Origin: Aquatica leii
Taxonomy: Eukaryota; Arthropoda; Insecta; Coleoptera; Lampyridae
Direction: 5' to 3'
Length of the DNA: 64,000 bases
Assembly (NCBI GenBank): GCA_035610365.1
Contig: CM069433.1
Span: 79,208,236-79,272,235, forward strand
The translations under genes were made by a program, and so were the position numbers. This document shows positions 54,755 to 64,000 of the stretch, piece by piece (position 1 is the first letter of the stretch; each line of letters starts with the position of its first letter). The notes beneath the pieces were generated by a model. That model was not told where the DNA came from. It did no database searches and saw only the letters and a list, made by a program, of their open reading frames with translations.

Positions 54755-57700
54755 CTGAAACAAAAGCCATTATTAATATAATAATACATTATCTTTAATC
54801 ACAATGACTAAAGCAATGGGTGATTAATAATTTTTATTTCCTAAACAACTTTATCAAATACATGTAATCCAATAATATTGTTAGTATTAACAGTTTTTAA
54901 ATCTTGAACACTAACGTCTTAATTAAAAAATTATAATCAAACTGTTTTTAGACGTAGTTGACAAGAATCCTACAATACAAGATTTGCCAAAAAAAAATAT
55001 TAGTAATTTCTTAAAACAGATTCTTGTTGTAAAACGTGATGTTACAGTACAATGACTTAAAACTGTTCAGGCAACAAAAAGATATACTTTAAGATACACT
55101 CCAATTACTGTAATATTTATTAAAAATCTAATTATACATTCATCAACTACAAGGAATGCAATAAATATTTTTTAGATTATTTATTTTAAGACGCTCGACT
55201 ACTCTAAACTCTCAAATCGTTATGCATCCATGCACAATTCTAATACTTTTTATTTGAATTGCTACTTAAAAATATAACTGTTTATTGATTAGAAACAAAA
55301 ACATTTTGTCTATAAAATAGTGCAACAAAATTTAATTTGTTTAATACATTCTAAGCGCAAACACTGCATAAGACAAAAAAATGAAAATTAAGATAAAACA
55401 TTATTTATCATAATTAAATTCTCTAGCAATTACAATTAATCTACTAACGATTGATGTAATAAATTTATATATTAATTAAGTGATATGTAGAATCTATTTC
55501 AAAGCCGTTAATTATCGAAGTAAAAATATCTAGTCTGAACTTAAAACACCATGTCTCAAAAATAAACGAGAGCATTTGAAAAAGTATCTTTTATAATTTA
55601 CATTATATTTGTTTATTTACAAAATCTGGTAGATTTCATTTTTCAATTGCAAACACAAATAATAACACTAACACGTGTTTGAACAGCGTTATCTAATAAT
55701 CTATCTATAGTACATGGAGATCAAGTTTAACAATATTATCTTACCTTTTTCCAAAAGTGTGTAAAATTTAAAATAACGTACAAAAGAGGTATAGTGAATT
55801 ACATACTAAACTAATTCTCTTGCTACAAAATCAGAAATTAGTAAACAATTAAAATATTTGTATTCAATTATTAAATATAGTACGTGTATGATTACACGTT
55901 GTTAATGAGATTATATTTATCCAAGATTTTTTAATCTGGTAAAAGCTAATTGGTTATATACGTACATATTGATTCCTAATGTTACTCACACCTCCACCAG
56001 TTTTGCCCAAAAAATTGCAACAATTATAATTTTCAATTACCTACATTAGATAAAAGATTAAACAAGTGATCAAAATACCAATAACGTATTAAAGTCAAAT
56101 AAAACTGAAGGATGCCACTGGATAGTAAAGATAAGAAACACGTTGCATTCTATCTAATCAACAAAAAATCACATCAACTGATGCTATTAAATAATTTCAA
56201 AAAACATTGGGTCTATTATTATTATTATTATTTGTTTTATTATTACAAATACATTTTTTTGCAACAGCTATTTATAGACTAATAAATATTAGAAAAGATC
56301 GTAACTATAAAACAATGTGACGTATACTACGTATCTCTAATAAATTTGGTAAAACATAATTTGAAGAGAGATTTAATTACGTACGGCACAACGTATATTT
56401 ATTGGATTTGCTGTTTGTTTTTACTATTATCCAGCTAAACGTCAAATCAGTTTTAAGTACTCTACTAAAAAAATTGAAATTATAGTGACATATTCAAGTA
56501 TTTTCGACAATTCACAGATGAAACCGTATTCTTTTTAAAATAATCAATTATAAAGCTATAATAAATTTATTTTAATGCTTAAAAATACAATAGTCTTCTA
56601 ACAAATCTACTGTAACAAACGTTTTTAATATCAATTTAACATTGTGTTAAAAAATATAATTACTGCTTTATAAATTATCTAATGTACGTGGCCCTAAGAT
56701 ACCAAAAACATTTTTTACTATTAGCTTAATGAATTATACCAAAATTTCAGACCACGTTAATTTCAAAGACCACGTACACAAAGCACCACGTAGACACATC
56801 ATTAATTTAAACTATTACAAAAATTTTTAACGTAATTAATGTTAGATGCAAATTAATATAATTTAGCGCATGACTTGCAAAATTTTAACGTTCAACAAAA
56901 ACTTTTATAAACAAGTAAAATGCGTTTTTTTTTGTATTCAATGGTAACGTACCCTTCACTTCCTTTTTAATGCGATTAAGTAAATTATAAATGTAAAGAA
57001 TTTCAAAGGTTAGATATTTTAGGTAAAGAACTAATATAATCGCGATGTTATTTATAGAAACGCAAAATGTACAAGTAAAACCTAGAATAACTACCGTATA
57101 AAATGTAGGAAACGCGCTTGCCAACCAAAGAGGATCAAGTATTCTTGGCAAAACTATTTAGCATTACAAATTTAACGTTAAATATGTTAATTACATCGAC
57201 ACATAAAATAGTTTTAAATATTTAAAGTTACATTTTATTTCTTTTCTTTCAGTAAAAAATACTTAATCTAAGCAATTATTATAAAATGTTTAATGTCTAC
57301 ATTTCTATAATTAAACAATTTAACAAAAATATATCAGTTAAAAAATCCTATTTATTTACTGTATTTACTTTTTGCATTTATTTATTAAAATTGTTTTGTT
57401 AATTTAATACAAGTTATGTTCTATAGCTTTTAAGTCGGATGAATTCATTTTTGCTTTGCTAATTAGCCTCAGTTTTTTATTTCATACATCCTGTTTTGGT
57501 TACACTTTCAACAAATGTTACTTAACCATAAATTAAAAAAAATTCTAATACTTTTTTATACTTGAAAGTTACGTTAATGCTCTCTTGAACTTGTTAAAAA
57601 TACCACAAAAAGTTATTTTTGTAAAAAAAATTTAGATACATACAGTCTAAACTTAAAAAACATTTCACGTTGACACATATTTCAAAATGTACGTTTTATT

Positions 57701-58771
57701 CTTAAAAAAGTATTTTACAGTAAGTTAAGCTTTAATTAGAGTAGAACGAGGTTAATCTTAAAGACTAAACAATAACTATTATCTAATTCATTATTTAAAG
57801 CAATTATAATAATTGCAAAAATTAAACAATTAGATTATTATATTACCCAAACAATAGGATTGGAATTGTAAATATTACTTAAAAACTACGGTTTTTAAAA
57901 TCAAAATGTACAATTCACATTATTGAAATTGGTTCTGCATTTCTGCAGATATTAATTTACATACTTTCTTTTACATTTTTCTGAATTTTGAATATTTTAT
58001 CGCCGAAAGTTTTTTAAGATTTATTACATGTGTATTTTATTAAGCAACCACTCAGTCAACACAAACCAAATTTGTATCAAATCTCATTGGCAATTTAAAG
58101 GTAACATTAGTTTGTATACTCAAGTTTCTGTCAAGATCCGGTTTAGTCACTGTGTCTTCGTATGAAACAAACTTAGTTGGTCAAAATAAAGCAGTTTTGG
58201 TTTATTAAAACTGAATTGTGTGGTAATTTGACTAAATAGAAAATGGTTACGTTTGAAAAAAACGAGACGTATCCCAAATATTTTAACCGCAATAGTTACA
58301 ATATTTAGACAATACAACTGTTTCAAAATCAAAATAACGCTTGGTTTTATAGTAGAAACAGTTACTCTGCATAACATTAGCTTTTTTTTTACTTTTAAAA
58401 CAAAACTGTTAATTAATTAAAAATATAAATAGCTATGGTGTTAAATAAGTAAAAATTTCAAAAGGTTTGGAAAACAAATACATACTTACGAATAATTTTT
58501 TTATTATGTTTATTTAAAAACATTGTTTGATAACCATAACGATATTATAACAGCAAACAAAAAATAATTATTTAATTATGAAATAAAAGTTATTGTAAAC
58601 CGTGATGCTATTATTAAGTTTTTGATTTATGTTTGTAACTTAAACAGTACAATTTTGTACCAAATTACATTCAAAATTTAAATATAGTGCATTTTTACTA
58701 AAAAAGTTTTTTGTCGAGGCTTACAAAAGGTACCGATGTTATCGACAAACCGGTTCATCTCCTTGCAATAG
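54755..58771. other. A+T-rich spacer
   Basis: No gene recognised. An ATT microsatellite lies at about 56214-56232. The hydrophobic minus-strand frame at 56885-57151 has no motif. Confidence 0.45.
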
Positions 58772-58870
58772 TATTAATGTAGAGTGCAAGCAAGTAAACT
58801 CATCAAATTGTTTCCTTCTTTCCTCCTAAAGAGAAAGAATCATTAACTTGATCGATACTCTACATTAATA
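58772..58870. other. 99-nt hairpin with perfect 14-bp base
   Basis: TATTAATGTAGAGT (58772-58785) pairs exactly with ACTCTACATTAATA (58857-58870). Inside, CAAGT/ACTTG and TTCTTTC/GAAAGAA add 5 and 7 pairs, with internal loops and a 10-nt terminal loop. A structured RNA, a small fold-back element or a pre-miRNA are all possible. Confidence 0.45.
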
Positions 58871-59021
58871 TATTTACAACGACTAACTAGAAACGCAACA
58901 CTAATACATAATTATGTTCTATTGGTCTTATCCGCTGCCGCTTAAACGACAATAACATTTTTTACACTTGGTACAAGGCATCATTCTAAACATCAAGTAA
59001 TACTAATCAAATTTTATCATA

Positions 59022-59100
59022 AACAGCAGAGCTCACAGGTCTACGCTTTTAAATGCATGTGCAAAGTTGGAAACCTTCAGGTTCAAATCCCTAAAATGTG
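59022..59100 (+). repeat. tRNA-like head of a SINE or tRNA pseudogene
   Basis: AGCTCACAGGTCTACGC (59029 onward) resembles the A-box/D-arm phrase AGCTCAGTTGGTAGAGC, and GGTTCAAATCC (59080-59090) is a perfect B box at tRNA spacing. The T stem keeps only three of five pairs and no acceptor stem forms. A decayed tRNA-derived SINE is likely. Confidence 0.5.
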
Positions 59101-61789
59101 CTAGTAGAAATAATTGGCAAATTGTTTCTTATCGTTATAAGATCAATAAATTAGTTTGTACAAATTGCTATTTATTTTTTAGGTATTTATTATTTAATTT
59201 ATTTTTATGTATTGTTCTGTGTATACGTTTCTAAAAAGATTTTAAACAAAATCCTTATGCAGCTTCAAAACAAATCCTTATTAGTTTCAATACAGTTTTG
59301 TATTTTTGAATGGATTTTGTTTTAGACTTTAAGTTAGTAACTGTAGCGGACATATATTCATCTTCTGCTTACGGAATACCTAAAATAAACCAAAACAGGT
59401 CACTCAAATTTAGAAAAATGTTTCTAAACTAAATTGATTTTGTCTTATCTGGGCATGTACTGTTGCGCATCATGATTTAATTTACGTATAGAAATTATGA
59501 ACGCAAGCATATTTATTTGCTGACAAAAAATACAAGGCTTTAGTATTAAATAATATTGTTACTAAATTACTTAAACTAAATATAATTATTTTATGATTAA
59601 AAATAGTTTAGAACAATACATTAATATCTTGACATTTTATTTTAAGAATTCAAAACTAGAGCACAATGTTTGTTAATTTAATATATAAAAACGGCATAAG
59701 CAAGCAGATCATTTACTAGAAATTGCTATAAATCTTTTGCAAAACAATTATTTTGTTATTCACAATATTAAGTACATCCTGCTAAAATAAAATTACATAA
59801 AAAAAAGTTTGTACGTTTCATTCATTCATTTTCAAAAGAAAAGTAAAACAATATTAGATGATTTTGTAATAAATTTATTTATAAATATAGTATTAACTAC
59901 CAAAATAAATAAATTATTTACAAATTTATTTGCACAACAAATCGATCACATAAAAAGAAACAGTTATTAGTGCCTCTAGCGGTGAATCGTATATATGCAA
60001 TATGCAAATACATTTAAAATTGTGCACATACTGTTAAATTTTTACTAAATTGCTCAAACAACAACTGAAAAAATTATATTGTTTAAATTATGGAATCATA
60101 ATAATTAAATCGCATAATTGTATTGTGTACATATTTTATTATAAACATATCTGTCGAAAATAATTTCAAAAGTTTAACAATAATCATAACTATTTTTTTT
60201 GAAAAAAAGTAATTTTGGCGGTGTACACAATTGTAAATAACGCTATCAGCATGGGTTAATTTAATAAAAAATAAAGTTTTTTTATTTTGTTTTTTATCAA
60301 ATGTATCAATTTTTGGTTTGATTTTGGCAACTTCCTATTTTTAGTAAGTGTCGTTATCTTGAGAATAAGTTGAAAAACCAATCGGTAATGTGGTTAAAAA
60401 AATTGTTTAAATACAGTTATACAACAATAATTAAGAGTTAAGCATATGGTTTCAAATTATAATGTACAATACAATGGAGTACAATTTTATAATTTCCATA
60501 AAAAAATCCAATAGATATCGTGTTGAGCGTTTTATGATTCTATTGAGACCGAAAAAAGTAGTGATGTCAAAAGTTATGATTAAAACAACTTGTGCATAAC
60601 AAAATAACATCATTGCAACCTAAACTGGCAGCATTAAACCTGTTAAGAAAAAGGTCATTTAGGCTCTGTGGCGCTGTAATCTACTATTTAATTTACCATT
60701 TTATATCAAAAATAAGGGAATTATTGTAAATAAACTTAATTTTATATTTACAGTTTTATTTGCTATCTATTAATTTTATTATATACAATAATTATTCAGT
60801 AAAATGATTTGCAATGTCTACAAATTTATGCTAAACGAAGAAGAACAAAAACAAATTTTATTGTATTTTAACAACTTTCAAAAAGGATTGAATACTGTAA
60901 AGGGATTTATAAAAAAAACCAAGCATCTAAAACCAGTTAATTTTGTTTACCAAGAAAACCTATGAGCAAACCAAACGCAAAACCATATGTAGAATAATTT
61001 GAAGCGGAAATTAACAATTATACGAAATTGTTTTTATTTAATATTTTATTAACAAAATGTTTCTAGTAGACAAAGACAAAATACATTGTAATCAAATTAC
61101 AAATCTAGCTTAAACGATTACATAAAACAAAAGAAACGTTGCGACTACCACATGGAAGATTTGAACGGATGGAAAAACACACGGTAGTATAAGACATAAC
61201 AAAATTATATCTGTAAAAGAATTGAGGATTACCTGTCTGCTATGAAATTTTAGAACCTCTTGACAAGATCGTCTCGTAAGCTTAAAACATTCGCTTTTAA
61301 ACAAAAATGATCTTATCTTATCACTAAACATTTTGGAAAAACACAAAAATTCTCAAAATGGCGATATCAAACGTCATAAAATAGAACTACTACAATAATA
61401 CACTGTCACGCTTCTGTAACATAGAAATAAAGAAGGAAAAAGCAACGAAGGAACAATAACCTTATTTTAATTTAAAAAAAAGCAAACTTTCTAATAAAAA
61501 ATATAAAGATAAAAAGTATACAGGAAGATAACCCAATAACAAAATCATTACGTTAGAAACACACAAAAAAAAAACTGAACCAAACTAACTTAAATCCGAA
61601 AAAGAATACTGCGGGTACAATTGAAATTAAAATGTAACTAACTTTACCCAAACACTACGATTAGTGCGTAGATTAAAAATAACTTTTAATAACAAAACAA
61701 AGTAAACCTAATTACCGCTATTACCCTCAGCAATTAATAGCAATCAATCTTAAAAAAAAAGTAAATAAATAAAACTGAAGAGAGTGATC
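59101..61789. other. A+T-rich spacer
   Basis: No recognised gene. GTGCCTCTAGCGGTGAATC near 59968 is locally G+C-rich and distantly CTCF-like, but too weak to call. Confidence 0.45.
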
Positions 61790-62780
61790 TTGGGTTGTAT
61801 TCTCGTTAGCGTCACTCGCGACGCTACAATAAATGTTAAACGATGCTGGCGGTTAGCTCGATATGATTCGGCAAGCGGGTCGCATGTCTCAATGTACTTT
61901 TTCTACAATAAATTTAAAATGCGCCAAAACAAATAAATAACACCCAACACAGACCTTGTTTAAATCTGTCGATCACTGAAAGAAACAAAAGGTAGATTAT
62001 TAATAATTAAATATCGATTATAGATTTGTAAACTAATATCACAGCGATCGATGTATAAATAAATATATTCGATTGCCAACAAACCGTATAAGCGTTTAAT
62101 TTTAATAAAAGTTAAATAGTATTTGATCCATTGCTTCTTTTATCATGCATGAAACAAGTCGACATTGACAATTATGATAATGAATTGCAAAAAAATATCA
62201 GCATAAAACCTTATACAACCGACAATTCTTCGTCACATTTTTTACTACTTCCTCTTATTTGATATAAGAACGAAATACGAGTGGTATATAAGCTTGTGTA
62301 CAACTGTTCTGTTATGTGCCTAACTTTGGCTTTGACTGGGTTTAAATGATCGAAGAACCTTGACAGATTCCATGTCAATGTACTCAAACGACAATACACA
62401 ATCTTAAAGATGATTCAAAATTTGCGACTAAAAGTAAAATTTCTACGTTGTGATTACATGTAATAATAGTTTCGCTTAAGGCTGACGGTTAACTAATATA
62501 AATGAATAGAATTAAATAAAAGCAAAATTATACAACACCGTTAAGCTGTACGCACAAACCTGACATAATCCATTAAAGAATTAAATACAATCACAAAAAA
62601 ATATACGCCATATAATCCTGAGAATTAATTGAATTGGTTCCCCATACTTAAATTTAATTTACCATCGACCAATTCATTGAATTATGAAAGGATACTTCAA
62701 ATATATCCAAAATCTATTGCACATACATAAATTCGAAGCAGCCATCACAAACAAGTATCATACTGACGACAAAATCAAAA
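61790..62780 (-). mobile_element. LTR-type retroelement fragment, copy C
   Basis: Read on the minus strand it is collinear with copies A and B: GGTTTGTGCGTAC (about 62560), AACCGTCAGCCTTAAGC (about 62490), TTTTAGTCGCAAATTTTG, TGTATTGTCGTTTGAGTAC (about 62395), TTCTTCGATCATTTAAACCC, a GTGACGAAGAATTGTCGG segment (about 62230), TGTTGGCAATCGAATATAT (about 62080) and GCGACCCGCTTGCCGAATC (about 61885). At its end lies a TAGCGTC/GACGCTA stem (about 61808-61827). No coding sequence remains. The three copies differ enough to indicate separate, old insertions. Confidence 0.55.
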
Positions 62781-64000
62781 ACGACTTAAAAAAAATGACA
62801 CTGATAAAGCAATTTCAAAGAAGGAAAGATTTTAATCGGAAAATTTAAAGAATAATAGCTTTGAGTTCAAATACAAATGAACAGTTAATTCGGCTATTAA
62901 TTATTGTAAGTTAAGAAGATAAAAAGAAGCATTACAAACTAAACGGCACTGCTGCAATACACACAAATAAAATAAATATTAATTGCCAAGGAAAATTATC
63001 TTTATTTAAGAAATTAGTACATACTATTGGTTTTCGTTAGAAAAAAATAGAAAACAACTGCTAGTAATTAACTTAAAAAATTGAAATTGAGTTTTGACAT
63101 TCTTCGTAAGGCTTCGGTGAGTAGGAGGATGCGGCAAATTGTGCTGATTAGTTTATAATACCGCCAAAATAAAATGAAATTATATCTTATTATATTTCTT
63201 TATGTACACTATTTACCGTAAAAAATTATTAATATGTTCTATGGTGAAACTTTTATGTCTAAAACAATTTATGTTTTTTTACAAATTGTCTTTTGCGTAA
63301 AATACACAATAAATTAAATGGATAACTACACATAATCAATTCCTGCCCTACTAGTAAATATCTTCATTAAAGTGACACTCGGATGTCAATAAATTGATAC
63401 CAATACTGATTGGGTTAACGCTTAACTCTGTAAGACTATAATAAGTAATACGCAACCCAATAGTTTTGTACCTTAAGCTGTATTTTTTCAAGTAATAAAC
63501 TTTTATAAAATTATCTTTTGTGTCTATGAAATCGACGTCACACAAAAACGCTTTTAAAGTAGAATGTTGATTGTTTAAATACTACAAGTAATTAGTAGTA
63601 TAATTTCCCAGTTTTTTTGCTTCTATAAAATGTACAAATCTAACCTATATATAGTTATTAATTTAAATTTTTATAGTGTCTGTCTTTCAGTTTTTTAGTA
63701 ATTCCAATTTTAAACTTAAGCCGAGATTCAAGCTAACAGTACACAACCTAACAAAACAGCTTTAGTAATACAACAAAAAACTAGTTTATGTCCATTGACG
63801 CTTAAACCTATCTATACAAAATGCGAATAATAGCCCATAACAAACAGTTTGTTACGAGCTCTGAAGATGTCCACTGCGACGTGTGACAAAAGCTCAGCTT
63901 GTGTGACAAAACGGGAATTATACAGAATGGAAAAATTGTGTGTTTACATATTTTCTTTTAATTTATATATAAAAAAAAATTTATTGCATTTAGCAAATTT
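62781..64000. other. A+T-rich DNA with a decayed hammerhead-like fold near the end
   Basis: At 63856-63895 GAGCT and AGCTC pair as a possible stem I around CTGAAGA, a stem II of TGTC-CAC/GTG-T-GACA and an AAAA in place of GAAA. The order is that of a hammerhead, but both conserved boxes are mutated. No gene is recognised in this stretch. Confidence 0.4.

Overview
The window looks like a piece of a large, strongly A+T-rich animal nuclear genome, most probably an arthropod and likely an insect. Several observations support this: spliced features (GT/AG introns), a TCAGT-type arthropod initiator, insect-style transposon families (mariner-like, hAT, piggyBac, pogo, Penelope-like, two non-LTR families), tRNA-derived repeat heads, and no operons, ribosome-binding sites or dense open frames. 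No intact conventional protein-coding gene is visible. The window reads as an intergenic region or a very long intron seeded with decayed mobile elements. The species cannot be named from the sequence.

Layout. 1-3.5 kb: A+T-rich DNA with one copy of a repeat family that carries hammerhead-ribozyme-like modules. 3.54-3.88 kb: a textbook heat-shock promoter (two TTCTAGAA elements 20 bp apart, TATAAAAG, and TCAGT exactly 30 bp after the TATA start). It is followed by a G+C-richer leader with a four-codon ORF and a GTAAGT donor, but no recognisable heat-shock protein exon. 7.4-9.6 kb: an element with CCCAGTAAACAC inverted ends that encloses a small two-exon ORF with a poly(A) signal, itself bracketed by inverted Penelope/hammerhead-like modules. 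14.6 kb and 59.0 kb: tRNA-like repeat heads. 18.2-22.8 kb: a dispersed microsatellite-bearing repeat, fragments of an LTR-type retroelement, a 5'-truncated processed pseudogene inserted in one fragment, and a mariner-like element with inverted repeats of about 220 bp.

25.2-28.1 kb: a second LTR-type fragment, then a non-LTR reverse transcriptase pseudogene (minus strand). 30.4-33.3 kb: a hairpin, a MITE-like element, a well-formed hammerhead ribozyme (minus), a second mariner-like pseudogene, and an unrecognised broken coding stretch. 38.7-41.9 kb: a MITE, a third mariner-like pseudogene, and a large 67-bp-arm hairpin next to a hammerhead-like core. 44.1-48.1 kb: a perfect 26-bp hairpin, a second non-LTR fragment, a piggyBac pseudogene, a 15-bp tandem array, a pogo-like N-terminus, and a Penelope-like reverse transcriptase with a hammerhead-like core downstream. 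50.8-54.3 kb: a nearly full-length but coding-dead hAT element with a near-perfect 8-bp target duplication. 54.7 kb: a possible 33-nt microexon on the minus strand. 61.8-62.8 kb: a third LTR-type copy (minus). The remainder is featureless A+T-rich DNA.

The unifying theme is the Penelope/hammerhead material. Hammerhead cores or decayed relatives occur at about 2.0, 2.7, 7.5, 9.5, 31.3, 41.7, 48.0 and 63.9 kb. The two loci most worth testing as real, possibly undescribed functions are the heat-shock-promoter-driven apparently noncoding leader at 3.6-3.9 kb and the spliced 46-codon ORF inside the inverted-repeat element at 8.0-9.3 kb.
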